Below, one piece after another: positions 35,391 to 43,904 of a stretch of 64,000 bases of DNA. How positions within the stretch are numbered: the first letter of the stretch is position 1; each line of letters starts with the position of its first letter. Source of the stretch: Gloeomargarita lithophora Alchichica-D10 (GTDB lineage Bacteria; Cyanobacteriota; Cyanobacteriia; Gloeomargaritales; Gloeomargaritaceae); NCBI RefSeq assembly GCF_001870225.1, contig NZ_CP017675.1, positions 388,697 through 452,696 of the forward strand. The letters run 5' to 3'. The position numbers and the translations under genes were made by a program. Under the pieces are notes generated by a model, which saw only the letters and a program-made list of their open reading frames with translations, searched no databases and was not told the DNA's origin.

Positions 35391-37331
35391 ATGGTGATTT
35401 TCCCTTCCCTGTTAGATGATTTGTTGCAGACGCATCCCCATCTGCGACCCCAGATTTATTTCAAAGCCTCCCTGACGGCTCTTTCCCACGCCATGGAAGA
35501 CCAGGTGCTGGGCAGTGGGGATGAGTCTTTGGTGATTGCCAATTTTCAGAAGGAACGGTACTACCGCCAGGAAACCCGCCGTTATCGCCAGTTGGCGCAA
35601 TACACGTCCCAGATTTATGTTCTGGCCGCCCCGGAGACGGATTTTGCCCAGGTGAGCGAACCCTACGAGACGGTTCCCTTTGACCCCAGTGACCCCTTAG
35701 CGCAGGAATGGCATCTGGTAGTGCTGGGGAGCCATTACGCCGCCTGTTTGGTGTGCCGGGAACGCCCCAGCGATCCGCCTTTGATGGATCAGGCGCGCCG
35801 GTTTGAGGGGATTTGGACGTTTGACCGGGCGACCAGCCAGACCGTGGCTCGCCTGCTGTTGGAGCGGATCGCCAGTTATCAGCCCCAGCTACGGGAAAAA
35901 ATCCACCAGGTGGTGGCACGGTACGAATTGACGGCGGCGCAAAACGGCATTGCGACCGGGCTACACCCTGGCCCGTTTGTGGAACGCCTGGTCACCTATC
36001 TCCAGTCTAGTCAGTATAAAATACTAAAAGCCTACCGCGCCTTGAGCGACCAGGAACGGCAACAACGGTTGGTAAATGTCATCACCGGGGCGATTCGCAG
36101 TACCTTGAACCCGGAGCAAATTTTCCCGATTGCCGTGCAGGAGTTGGGGCAAAATTTTGCGGAATGTCGCTGTATTTTGTACCGTTGTCGTTCTCACCAT
36201 CAGGCCGCCCATATTGAGTACGAATATACGGCGGCGGGGGTGCCTGCGTTGAAGGGAATAGACTGGCCTTTGGGGGAAAATCCCCTGTTTGGGTTAGCCC
36301 TGGGGCGGGATCGGGCGATTGGGCTGAACGATGTGACCACCGCCCCGGAGTTGCGTGGGTATGATGAACTATTGATGTTATTACAAACCTATCGGGTGCG
36401 TTCCTGGTTGATGGCGCCGATCATTCACCAGGGGATGTTGTTGGGGATGTTGGAACTGCACCACTGCGGGTCAGCCCCCTACCCCTGGCGGGAGGTGGAT
36501 TTGGCGTTGGTGACGGCGATTGCCAACCAGGTGGGTTTGGGGTTGGTGCAGGCGCAGGCGTACAAAAGTTTGGCGGAATTGAACCAGCAGTTGGCCGCCC
36601 TGGATCGCACCCGCACCAATCTCATCGCCATCATCGGCCACGAACTGCGTACCCCTTTATCCACGATCCAGGTGTGTTTGGAAAGTTTGGCCACGGAGCC
36701 GGAAATGCCCGCCCCGGTGCGCCAGGAGATGTTGGGGACAGCGATGGGCGATGCGGAACGGCTGCATAAATTGATTCAGGATTTTCTTACCCTGTCCCGT
36801 TTGGAAAGTGGCCGGGTGCAGTGGCAAACCGAGGCGATCACGCTTTCGGAATGTGTGGAATTGGCCTTGGCGCACCTGCGTTCCCGGGCGGATCGTCTGC
36901 CCCAGATTCAGGTGGATTTACCGGCGGATTTGCCGCTCTTGCGTACCGATGGGGAGGGGATGGTAGAAGTGTTGGTCAAATTGCTGGACAATGCCTGTAA
37001 ATTTACCAGCCCGGAAGGCCGGGTCACGGTGCGGGCGCAGGTGCAGGCGGGGCAGATGCTGGAGGTCGTGGTGGCGGATACGGGGCGGGGGATTGAACCC
37101 AGTCAACTCCAGGTGGTGTTTGACCGGTTTTACCAGGAGGAGGGGGCGTTGCGCCGCACCGTGGGGGGGACGGGGTTGGGGTTGGCGATTTGTCGGCAGA
37201 TTGTGGCGGGGTTGGGGGGGCAAATCTGGGCGGAATCAGCGGGCAGAGGGCAGGGGAGCAAGTTTCACTTTACGATTCCCTTGGGGTCGCGCCCGGATTG
37301 GGGGGATATGTCCCGTCCGGTTGAAACTTAA
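35391..37331 (+). CDS. DICT/GAF sensor histidine kinase
   Basis: The 646-residue protein starts MVIFPSLLDDLLQTHPHLRPQIYFKASLTALSHAMED, the DICT sensory domain found mainly in cyanobacterial kinases and diguanylate cyclases. After it come a helical linker, a GAF domain (about 220-385), HisKA with IGHELRTPLSTIQ (His in the H-box) and HATPase with LLDNACKFTSPEG (N-box), VVADTGRGIEP and GGTGLGLAICRQIV. All catalytic boxes are intact, so autophosphorylation is expected. No transmembrane helix is present. The open frame reaches upstream to 35133 but lies antisense to cpcT. The response regulator is not adjacent. The final 62 nt overlap the SpoIIE-type gene. Confidence 0.9.
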   Translation: MVIFPSLLDDLLQTHPHLRPQIYFKASLTALSHAMEDQVLGSGDESLVIANFQKERYYRQETRRYRQLAQYTSQIYVLAAPETDFAQVSEPYETVPFDPSDPLAQEWHLVVLGSHYAACLVCRERPSDPPLMDQARRFEGIWTFDRATSQTVARLLLERIASYQPQLREKIHQVVARYELTAAQNGIATGLHPGPFVERLVTYLQSSQYKILKAYRALSDQERQQRLVNVITGAIRSTLNPEQIFPIAVQELGQNFAECRCILYRCRSHHQAAHIEYEYTAAGVPALKGIDWPLGENPLFGLALGRDRAIGLNDVTTAPELRGYDELLMLLQTYRVRSWLMAPIIHQGMLLGMLELHHCGSAPYPWREVDLALVTAIANQVGLGLVQAQAYKSLAELNQQLAALDRTRTNLIAIIGHELRTPLSTIQVCLESLATEPEMPAPVRQEMLGTAMGDAERLHKLIQDFLTLSRLESGRVQWQTEAITLSECVELALAHLRSRADRLPQIQVDLPADLPLLRTDGEGMVEVLVKLLDNACKFTSPEGRVTVRAQVQAGQMLEVVVADTGRGIEPSQLQVVFDRFYQEEGALRRTVGGTGLGLAICRQIVAGLGGQIWAESAGRGQGSKFHFTIPLGSRPDWGDMSRPVET

Positions 37332-38814
37332 AGACCACCAAGGCCATATCATCCAGGATTTCCGCCGTGCCAATATAGGTGGTGACATCGGCTAAAATCG
37401 CCTGCTGGATGGCTTCTACCGGCTGATGCCAGTGTTTTTGGGCCACCTGGCACAGGCGTTCGATGCCGTAGAGTTCCCCCTGGGGGTTTTCCGCTTCGGT
37501 GATGCCATCGGTGAATAGAATACCGCCATCCCCCGGTTCTAACTGCACCAGGCGTTTCTGGACGTAGGGTTGAATGTCCCGTTCCAACGCCAGGGGAAAC
37601 CCCAAATCCAGGGTGTCAATCCGTTCCCAGTCGCCGCTGGTACGCAGAATAATCACTTCCTCGTGTTGGCCGGTGATACACAACTGCCCTTGGTCGTGGT
37701 AAATCAGCGTCAGGGTGAGGGTGCGGCCATAGCCCATGCGCGCCACGCTGTCATAGATCACCTGGTTGAGGATATTCAGCAGGTGGGCACCGCAGGGTTC
37801 ACCGTAGGTGAGCAGGGTACGCACCGCCACCTGGGTCATCAGCATCAGTACGCCACTTTCTAGGCCATGCCCGGTAATATCTCCAATACTCAGCCAGGTT
37901 TGTTGCCCCTGGGGATAGACATCGTAGTAATCCCCCCCCACCTCGTTGGCCGGGTGCATCACGCCACTAATTGCCAAGTGCGGGGTATGCGCCAATTCCT
38001 CTGGCCGGGGCAAAGACAGGGCTTGCAGGCGGCGGGCGACATCCAATTCCGCACTCAGGCGCAGATTATCCGAATGCAGTTGGGTGTTAAGTTGTTGAAT
38101 CCGGGCGTTGGCTGCGGCCAATTCGGCTGTCCGTTGTTGCACCCGCTCTTCTAGCTCTTCATTCAGGCGTTCCAACCGTTGCACGATCGGGTTACTCACC
38201 TGTAGGAATAAAAACGCCCCCAAAATATTCACCACAATCGCCACCCCCAGGGCGTACAAACTGGCGTGGAGAAACGGTTCGCGCACTTCGCTCAGGTGAA
38301 TCTGGTTGGAGATGACCCAATTCAAACCCTGTACCGGTTCAATGGCGGCCAGCACCTCTTTCCCGGTCTGCAACCGCACGATCCCCAAACGGCTGGTCGG
38401 TCGGGGGTCTGCCATAGCGGCCAACAGCCCCCCATCTTTTAACAGAGTATTGCGGGATTTGACCTGCACCTCCAGTTCCATTTCCGAGTCATCCCAACGG
38501 CTGACGAAAACCTGAAAATTCTCGCTTTTGGGCACCGGAATCAACACCACATATTCCCCGGTGCGGGCGGAACCGGTAAAGCGCCGGGCGGCCTCCCGCA
38601 TGATATTGGCGGTAATATGGGAGTCTTTAGTCTGCCAAAAAATCTCTTCTAATAAGCGGGCTTGACTATTGTTGGTTTCCCGGAGCCGTTCCAAATTTTC
38701 CCGCACCGTAGCCCGAAACAGAATCAAGACCACCACCGCCGCCACCACCAGGGCGACCCCATTCATAATCAGGATCAGCAACCCAAATCGTCGCCGGTAG
38801 CTGAGCACCTGCAT
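37270..38814 (-). CDS. Membrane PP2C phosphatase of RsbU/SpoIIE type with extracytoplasmic sensor
   Basis: The 514-residue protein has a transmembrane helix (LLILIMNGVALVVAAVVVLILF), an extracytoplasmic Cache-like sensor of about 150 residues and a second helix (ASLYALGVAIVVNILGAFLFL). A coiled coil (about 210-265) leads to a SpoIIE phosphatase with ANEVGGDYYDVY, SIGDITGHGLESGVLMLM, GGILFTDGITEAENP and LDDMALVVFKF. The metal-binding aspartates (GGDYYD, GDxTGHG, DG, DD) are present. Relatives dephosphorylate anti-anti-sigma proteins. IcfG-type cyanobacterial examples link to carbon status. No partner is adjacent. It converges with the DICT kinase and overlaps it by 62 nt. Confidence 0.9.
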   Translation of the reverse strand: MQVLSYRRRFGLLILIMNGVALVVAAVVVLILFRATVRENLERLRETNNSQARLLEEIFWQTKDSHITANIMREAARRFTGSARTGEYVVLIPVPKSENFQVFVSRWDDSEMELEVQVKSRNTLLKDGGLLAAMADPRPTSRLGIVRLQTGKEVLAAIEPVQGLNWVISNQIHLSEVREPFLHASLYALGVAIVVNILGAFLFLQVSNPIVQRLERLNEELEERVQQRTAELAAANARIQQLNTQLHSDNLRLSAELDVARRLQALSLPRPEELAHTPHLAISGVMHPANEVGGDYYDVYPQGQQTWLSIGDITGHGLESGVLMLMTQVAVRTLLTYGEPCGAHLLNILNQVIYDSVARMGYGRTLTLTLIYHDQGQLCITGQHEEVIILRTSGDWERIDTLDLGFPLALERDIQPYVQKRLVQLEPGDGGILFTDGITEAENPQGELYGIERLCQVAQKHWHQPVEAIQQAILADVTTYIGTAEILDDMALVVFKFQPDGTYPPNPGATPRES

Positions 38815-38820
38815 CGGGAG

Positions 38821-39987
38821 TCATCCACCCATCGCCAGGGACGAAACCAGACCAGTGCCATCCACCCAGACCAACCCCTGTTGGGGCGGTTCCGGCGGCG
38901 GCTCCAGGGCCAATTCCACCCGCTGGTGGGGGTATTGTTGCCGCAGGTGCTGGGCGTGATCCAGGGCGGCTCGGTAAGCATTCTCCCCCTGGGGAATCAC
39001 CACCCAGTCGGCGGAGGCAGGATACTGGGGCAAAATTCCCAGGGGTAATAACTGCTGATGCAGGGTTTCCAAATTCAGGGAAAAGCCAATCCCCGGCACG
39101 GTTTTGCCCTGGGGATGATAGGTGCCAATCAGGTCATCATAACGCCCCCCCTGCCCCACCAACTGCACCGTTTGCCCCTGGGTTACCGCTACTTGCAGGA
39201 CAATGCCGGTGTAATAATCCCAAGGCTGGAGCAAACTCAAATCCAACACCAAGGGAAAACCCGCCGGTAATAGCTCCACCAAAGACTTGAGATGATGCAC
39301 CCGCTGCCGTTGCGCCGGGGTGAGTTCCCAATTTGCCAACCGTTGCAAGACGCTCGGCGGTGCCCCCCGTAAATCCAGCCAAGCGAGGGCAGATTCTCGC
39401 CAGGGGGAGGGCAATTGCCCCAGAGCCACCCGGTCTAAATGGATTAATCCCTGGGTTACCGGGGTCTGCCATGCCGGGGGCAAGCCCTGAATCCAGGAGC
39501 GGGTCAACCCGGCTTCCCCCAAAATCACCCGCCACGGGGGTAAGTGCATGGCGGTTAATCCATCCTGTAAAAGCCGCAACATTTCCCCGTCGGCCAGCAA
39601 TCCCCCGGCTCCCAGGAGTTCAACGCCCACCTGATAGGACTCTTGACAATGCCCCCGCTGGGGATGGGGACGAAACACATTCGCCACATAATACAGCCGC
39701 TGGGGCTGATGCACCTGCCCCCAACGACTGGCCGCCACCCGCGCAATCGAAGCGGTGACATCCGGGCGCAGGCCATAAATCCCATCCCGGTCTTGAATTT
39801 GTACCACCCGTTCCGGGCGCACCCGTCCCCCCGCCACCAGGGTATCCAAGCGCTCCAGGGTGGGGGTGACCACCCGTTGATAGCCCCAGCGGTGAAACGC
39901 CCCCTGCAACCGCTCCCGAATCCAGGTTTTCTGGATCACCTCCAGGGGCAATAAATCCCGGCTCCCCGTGGGCGGCTGGAAGGTCAT
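38821..39987 (-). CDS. hisZ: ATP phosphoribosyltransferase regulatory subunit
   Basis: The 388-residue protein is a class-II aaRS paralogue: MTFQPPTGSRDLLPLEVIQKTWI start, then YQRVVTPTLERLDTL, GLRPDVTASIARVAASRW, and YYTGIVLQVAV with GGRYDDLIGTYHPQGKTVPGIGFSLNLETL. It lacks the histidyl-tRNA synthetase C-terminal anticodon domain. HisZ binds the short-form HisG and confers histidine feedback. hisG is not in the window. It overlaps the DnaJ-like gene by 4 nt (ATGA) and is followed by the SpoIIE-type gene after 6 nt, so the three are one leftward transcription unit. Confidence 0.9.
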   Translation of the reverse strand: MTFQPPTGSRDLLPLEVIQKTWIRERLQGAFHRWGYQRVVTPTLERLDTLVAGGRVRPERVVQIQDRDGIYGLRPDVTASIARVAASRWGQVHQPQRLYYVANVFRPHPQRGHCQESYQVGVELLGAGGLLADGEMLRLLQDGLTAMHLPPWRVILGEAGLTRSWIQGLPPAWQTPVTQGLIHLDRVALGQLPSPWRESALAWLDLRGAPPSVLQRLANWELTPAQRQRVHHLKSLVELLPAGFPLVLDLSLLQPWDYYTGIVLQVAVTQGQTVQLVGQGGRYDDLIGTYHPQGKTVPGIGFSLNLETLHQQLLPLGILPQYPASADWVVIPQGENAYRAALDHAQHLRQQYPHQRVELALEPPPEPPQQGLVWVDGTGLVSSLAMGG

Positions 39988-40907
39988 TTGCCAAAGAAAC
40001 CAAACAGACCTTTACCTTTTTTCTTCTCCGGGCTGGCCTTGGCTTCATTTTCTTTAGTTTGCTTGGCCAGCATTTTCTCTACCACTTCTAACCCTTGACC
40101 GGCGCGGGCGTTGTTTTTATCCCGTTTCAATGCCCGTTCAAAATGGATTTTCGCCATTTTTAGTTGGTTGGTCTGGAGATAAACATACCCTTTCAGGCTC
40201 AAACAACGGGCATCGCCGCTGTCCAGTTTCAACGCATCGTCCAATTCCCGCAGGGCACCGGGGTAGTCCTTCATGCGTACCAGTTCTTCCGCCCGATTGT
40301 AAAACTGGTCTAAAAATGAAGGCTTGGCGGGTTCCGGGGTGGTCGTTTGGGGGGCGGGTGCCGGGGTGTGGGCGGCGGGGGGTGTGGAAGGAGCCGGTGC
40401 CGGAGCGGGACGATTGACAAAGGCCACCGTATTGCCAGCGTACTGCCAGCGCAACATGGCAAGGTTCAGTTCGCTGATTTCGTTGATCACCTGCATCGTC
40501 TGACGGGGTACCGCAAATTGCCGCTGGTGCAGTTGCTCCAGGGTTTCCCGGTAGTAGGTTTCCGCATCGGCTTGGCGCAGGAGGAGGTTGGCGGCTTCGG
40601 TTTCAAAGGGGAGGGTGTCCTGGGCGACCCGTTGGCCGATCATTTTCAAAATCAGGTTATGCTCCGCCCGTACTTTGTCGTTAAACAATTTTTCGTAGGC
40701 TGGATTCACCAGACGGGAGAGAATTTGGGCGGCAATCTGCCGGTCGGCTTCACTCAGATGGCCGGTGGTGTCCGGGTGCAGGGTACGGGCAACCCGCATA
40801 TACCGGCGACGAATATCCTGGGGACCCGCATCCAAAGGCACCCCCAAAATGGCATGGTAATCCACTTGCTGATAGCGTCCCAGTCCTTGTTGAATGCTGA
40901 AATCCAT
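39984..40907 (-). CDS. DnaJ-domain protein with C-terminal TPR
   Basis: The 307-residue protein has a J domain at residues about 16-85 (YHAILGVPLDAGPQDIRRRYMRVARTLHPDTTG) with the HPD triad intact. A helical middle and a Pro/Ala-rich linker follow, then two or three tetratricopeptide units (YNRAEELVRMKDYPGALRELDDALKLD, SLKGYVYLQTNQLKMAKIHFERALKRD). The tail is a basic Lys/Glu segment ending KGLFGFFGK. It should stimulate a DnaK partner and recruit clients through the TPR. Its use is unknown. It is the first gene of the unit with hisZ. Confidence 0.88.
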   Translation of the reverse strand: MDFSIQQGLGRYQQVDYHAILGVPLDAGPQDIRRRYMRVARTLHPDTTGHLSEADRQIAAQILSRLVNPAYEKLFNDKVRAEHNLILKMIGQRVAQDTLPFETEAANLLLRQADAETYYRETLEQLHQRQFAVPRQTMQVINEISELNLAMLRWQYAGNTVAFVNRPAPAPAPSTPPAAHTPAPAPQTTTPEPAKPSFLDQFYNRAEELVRMKDYPGALRELDDALKLDSGDARCLSLKGYVYLQTNQLKMAKIHFERALKRDKNNARAGQGLEVVEKMLAKQTKENEAKASPEKKKGKGLFGFFGK

Positions 40908-40992
40908 AGGGTTTTGCCGGTGAAGCAGGTGTAGTCTAATTAGTATAACTTGGAGCTTTTCATCTTTCGGTCACCCATTTAACCCTTGAGCA

Positions 40993-41829
40993 ATGATTTC
41001 GCCTACGCCCCAACGCTCATCCATATTACTGTACCAGGTGGATGCCTTTACCCAAAAACTATTTGGGGGCAATCCCGCCGCCGTGTGTCCCCTGGCGGAA
41101 CCCCTCGCCCCGGCATTGTGTCAGGCCATTGCCCTGGAAAATCAACTCTCGGAGACGGCGTTTCTCTGGCCGGATGGGACGGGGGGCTATCATATTCGCT
41201 GGTTTACGCCCACCCGTGAAGTGGATTTGTGCGGTCATGCTACCCTGGCGGCGGCCTATGTGGTGGGGGAATTTATCGAACCGGGTTGTGCCCAGGTGCG
41301 GTTCCAGAGTCGCCAAGAAACCCTAACCGTTCGTAAACAAGGGGATTTATGGGAATTGGATTTTCCCCGCTGGCCGTTGACCCCCGCTGAACCAACGGCG
41401 GATTTAATTGCTGGGTTGGGACTCACTCCCCAGGAGGTCTGGCGCAGCCCCAGGGATATTTTGGCGGTGGTCGCTGACCCGGCCTTGGTGCAAACCCTGC
41501 AACCGGATGTCCCACAACTGGCGCAACTGGACTGTTTGGGGGTGATCGTCACCGCTCCGGGTCAGGGAGTGGATTTTGTTTCTCGGTTTTTTGCCCCCCA
41601 AGCGGGTATCCCGGAAGACCCGGTGACGGGTTCGGCCCATTGTGCCCTGGTGCCCTACTGGGGAGAACGCTTGGGCAAAACCGAAGTCCACGCCCGCCAA
41701 CTCTCCCCCCGGGGCGGCGAATTGTGGTGTACCTTAACGCCGGAACGGGTGCTGATCCGGGGCGGGGCGGTTTGTTACCTCACGGGGCAGATTCACTTGG
41801 GAGCAAACATTGCCCAAATCCCTAAATAA
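40993..41829 (+). CDS. PhzF-family isomerase-like protein
   Basis: The 278-residue protein follows the PhzF pattern: YQVDAFTQKLFGGNPAAVCPLAEPL, ALENQLSETAFLWP with the catalytic Glu region, RWFTPTREVDLCGHATLAAAYVV, and a C-terminal FFAPQAGIPEDPVTGSAHCALVPYW. PhzF-type proteins act as isomerases or hydrolases on small acids. Most cyanobacterial members are uncharacterised, and phenazine synthesis is not implied. The last 80 nt and the following spacer were duplicated downstream (near 42345-42480). Confidence 0.9.
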   Translation: MISPTPQRSSILLYQVDAFTQKLFGGNPAAVCPLAEPLAPALCQAIALENQLSETAFLWPDGTGGYHIRWFTPTREVDLCGHATLAAAYVVGEFIEPGCAQVRFQSRQETLTVRKQGDLWELDFPRWPLTPAEPTADLIAGLGLTPQEVWRSPRDILAVVADPALVQTLQPDVPQLAQLDCLGVIVTAPGQGVDFVSRFFAPQAGIPEDPVTGSAHCALVPYWGERLGKTEVHARQLSPRGGELWCTLTPERVLIRGGAVCYLTGQIHLGANIAQIPK

Positions 41830-41901
41830 ATGTTAAAGAATCCGGTTAATTTCCGACCCAGGATCGGATAATTTAGACTATCAATTATTCCCAAATCAAT
41901 C

Positions 41902-42306
41902 ATGGCTAATTCCTGGGGGGCATCGGTGCGGTGGTTGGGGGTAGGGGTGGTGATGGCGGTGGCACTGGTGACCGTACCGGCGCCCGCTGGGAAAACCCAA
42001 CCGGATACCTTTGGAGCGATCAGTTGGTCAAAACGGACGGGCGCCCGGGGTTATGGTTGGGGTTACAACAACCGGGGGGCAGCGGAAAATCGGGCCCAAC
42101 GGGAATGTGAAGCCACTGCCGGGACGGGGGACTGTCGGGTATTGTTGTGGTTTCGCAACGCCTGCGGTTCCATTGCCCAAACCAGCGGTGGGGCGGTGGG
42201 CACGGGCTGGGGGAGCAATCCCGGTCTGGCCGAAAAGTATGCCCTGCAATCCTGTAGCCAGTACGGTTCCTGCCGGGTCTCCCGCACGTTTTGTTCTAAT
42301 CAGTAG
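41902..42306 (+). CDS. DUF4189 exported protein
   Basis: The 134-residue protein has a signal peptide (WLGVGVVMAVALVTVPAPAGKTQ) and a DUF4189 domain: FGAISWSKRTGARGYGWGYNNRGAAENRAQRECE, then CRVLLWFRNACGSIA and GLAEKYALQSCSQYGSCRVSRTFCSN. Six cysteines suggest disulfides in the periplasm. The family is widespread, with no firm role. A decayed duplicate of its C-terminal half lies 170 bp downstream. Confidence 0.85.
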   Translation: MANSWGASVRWLGVGVVMAVALVTVPAPAGKTQPDTFGAISWSKRTGARGYGWGYNNRGAAENRAQRECEATAGTGDCRVLLWFRNACGSIAQTSGGAVGTGWGSNPGLAEKYALQSCSQYGSCRVSRTFCSNQ

Positions 42307-42344
42307 GCTCTTAAAAAGGGCGTTGGCTAAATTCCACCCAGCTT

Positions 42345-42640
42345 AAATGCTGATCTGGGGCGGGGCGGTTTGTTACCTCACGGGGCAGATTCATCTGGGG
42401 GAACATACTGCCCCAATCCCTAAATAAAAATAAATGTTAAAAAGTTGGATTCATTTCTGGGTCAGGATCAGATAAATTGCCGGGTACTCCTGTGGTTTCC
42501 AATGCCTGTGGTTCGAGTGCTGAAACCCGGGATGAGGCGGTGGGTACGGGCTGGGGGAGCAGTCCTGGTCTCGCCGAAAAGTATGCCCTACAATCCTGTA
42601 GCCAGTACGAGTCGTGCCGGGTCTCCCACATATTTTGTTA
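42345..42640 (+). pseudogene. Decayed tandem duplicate: phzF tail plus DUF4189 C-terminal fragment
   Basis: From 42345 the sequence repeats the phzF 3' end from about 41748 (TGCTGATCTGGGGCGGGGCGG, TTACCTCACGGGGCAGATTCA) and then the phzF-DUF4189 spacer. It jumps at about 42478 into the DUF4189 segment that begins CGGGTACTCCTGTGGTTTC (parent near 42137). The DUF4189 5' half is missing, frameshifts are present and no start codon is usable. It is a partial tandem duplication with an internal deletion of about 250 bp. Confidence 0.8.
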
Positions 42641-42772
42641 TGCTTGAGAAAAATCAACATTCTATGGTCTTAAAGTACAGTGATAAGAGTTTATATAGAC
42701 ACATCAGTATTTGGCGGAGTCTTTGACAAAGAATTCAAAAATGCAAGTTTATCTTTTTTTGATTTGAGTGAA

Positions 42773-42892
42773 GGACACCTCTATTTATTTGCACCAACAG
42801 AAAATCATCTCGCTGGAATGCCATTATTACCGAGAACCAAGTACGGGGGCTGCGCCCCTGCGACCGCTAATTTTCAATTTATAGAGGTGTCC
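42773..42892. repeat. Family A inverted-repeat element, copy 5, inside the PIN toxin gene
   Basis: A 120-bp element with perfect ends GGACACCTCTAT and ATAGAGGTGTCC. It is flanked by TGAA on both sides (42769-42772 and 42893-42896). The interior has the shared ATCTCGCTGGAATGCC, ATTACCGAGAACCAAG and hairpin segments. Excision with one TGAA restores codons for D-L-S-E-A-G. Confidence 0.9.
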
Positions 42893-43062
42893 TGAAGCTG
42901 GTGTATTTCAAATAGTGACCTCTGCAGTAGTTGCAAAAGAAATTGAGACCGCACCTGACGAAGTAAAGTATTTTTTTCAAGAACAATTACTGTCAGCAGA
43001 AATAGCCAAAATCACACAAGAATCTCTTAGTTTAAGACAAGCATATTTAGATGCTATAGCTA

Positions 43063-43152
43063 AGTAGAGTAAGGTTGTCGTCTCAAGATTTCGGAAAACC
43101 AATGCGGGGCGGTGCCCTGCGACCCATGTTATTATGTCAACCTTTACGTGTT
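43063..43152. repeat. Third small element (90 bp) inside the PIN toxin gene
   Basis: The element is bounded by TAGCTA repeats (43057-43062 and 43153-43158). Near its ends are GTAAGGTTG and CAACCTTTAC, an imperfect inverted repeat. The core GCGGGGCGGTGCCCTGCGACCC resembles the hairpin of family A, but the ends differ, so I treat it as a separate type. Excision with one TAGCTA restores the frame. Confidence 0.65.
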
Positions 43153-43352
43153 TAGCTATAAAATACTTACAGGTAAGTCAATCTCAGATGCTCTTCATGT
43201 CGCATTAGCTAGTGTGTGTAGATGTTCAATGATTATTAGTTGGAATTTCAAACATATAGTGAATTTCCAAAAAATCCCACTTTACCAAGCTGTCAATGCG
43301 GTAAGAGGCTATCCCAAGATAGAGATTTATTCACCCCTAGAGGTCATTAACT

Positions 43353-43508
43353 ATGAAACCTGAGAAATTCTTTGATTGTGTTGAGGTTAAACACAGAGGA
43401 GGTCAACTAATTTACGAGCAACTCAAAATTATGACTAACCAAGAAGAATTAGAGTTTTGGGATCAGGCAACCCGAGAGCTTGAAGTTGCTAAGCAAAAGA
43501 AGCATAAC
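43353..43508 (+). CDS. Small putative antitoxin partner of the PIN gene
   Basis: The 51-residue frame (MKPEKFFDCVEVKHRGGQLIYEQLKI, then EELEFWDQATRELEVAKQKKA) starts inside the last codons of the PIN gene, an 11-nt overlap. Small downstream partners of this PIN subfamily have this form: a DCVEMK-like start, and a W-containing helix near the C-terminus. It is intact, so the antitoxin has outlived its toxin. The stop lies at the start of a 32-bp sequence (43500-43531) repeated after the other toxin locus near 63831. Confidence 0.6.
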
Positions 43509-43604
43509 CAATCACTGCACCCGACCGTATGATAGGTTACAAGCATCAGACAAGTTTAGTAACGGCGGGTGAGTTCAACCGTTCTAATCAATATCAATAG
43601 GCTG

Positions 43605-43901
43605 TCAAAACCCCGCTTGTTCTAGGCGCTGGCTAAACTCTACCCAACTCAGATGTTGTTCTAAATACTGAATACTCTGCGGCTGGTAAGGAGCTTGGAT
43701 GCGATCCACCCAAAGAATTTCCGTGTCCGGTTCTAAAACTGGTACATCCGGGTCAAAGGCGGTGGCACGGCTGAGGGAACTGGTAAAACCTTTGTACACC
43801 AAAATTTCCCCCTCACCTTCACTATCCCGCACGGTTAAGCGCAACACTTCCCGGGGGCGGGAGCGGCTATAGTTTTCCAATCGCTCCTGGGGAGTGGTCA
43901 T
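43605..43901 (-). CDS. Conserved small cyanobacterial protein of unknown function
   Basis: The 98-residue protein (MTTPQERLENYSRSRPREVLRLTV, then GEILVYKGFTSSLSRATAFDPDVPVLEP and IQYLEQHLSWVEFSQRLEQAGF) resembles a family seen in cyanobacteria and plastids, but I cannot attach a function. It has no membrane helix. It follows the DUF3177 gene on the same strand after 3 nt, so the two are co-transcribed. Confidence 0.75.
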   Translation of the reverse strand: MTTPQERLENYSRSRPREVLRLTVRDSEGEGEILVYKGFTSSLSRATAFDPDVPVLEPDTEILWVDRIQAPYQPQSIQYLEQHLSWVEFSQRLEQAGF

Positions 43902-43904
43902 GGT

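Larger units (their letters stand above)
42680..43363 (+). pseudogene. PIN-domain toxin gene split by two small insertion elements
   Basis: The GTG start gives MIRVYIDTSVFGGVFDKEFK and then SLSFFDLSE. The frame is then cut by a family A element (42773-42892). It resumes with AGVFQIVTSAVVAKEIETAP and LSLRQAYLDAIA, is cut again by a 90-bp element (43063-43152), and resumes with KILTGKSISDALHVALASV to IYSPLEVINYET. Removing both insertions plus one copy of each flanking repeat restores one continuous frame of about 158 codons. The PIN acidic residues (D7, the E of VAKEIE and the D of ISDALH) survive. PIN toxins are RNases. In its present form this gene cannot make the full protein. Confidence 0.88.

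Noticed and set aside
36024-36875. Several long reverse-strand frames over the DICT kinase
   Set aside because: They are antisense shadows of a clearly conserved coding frame.
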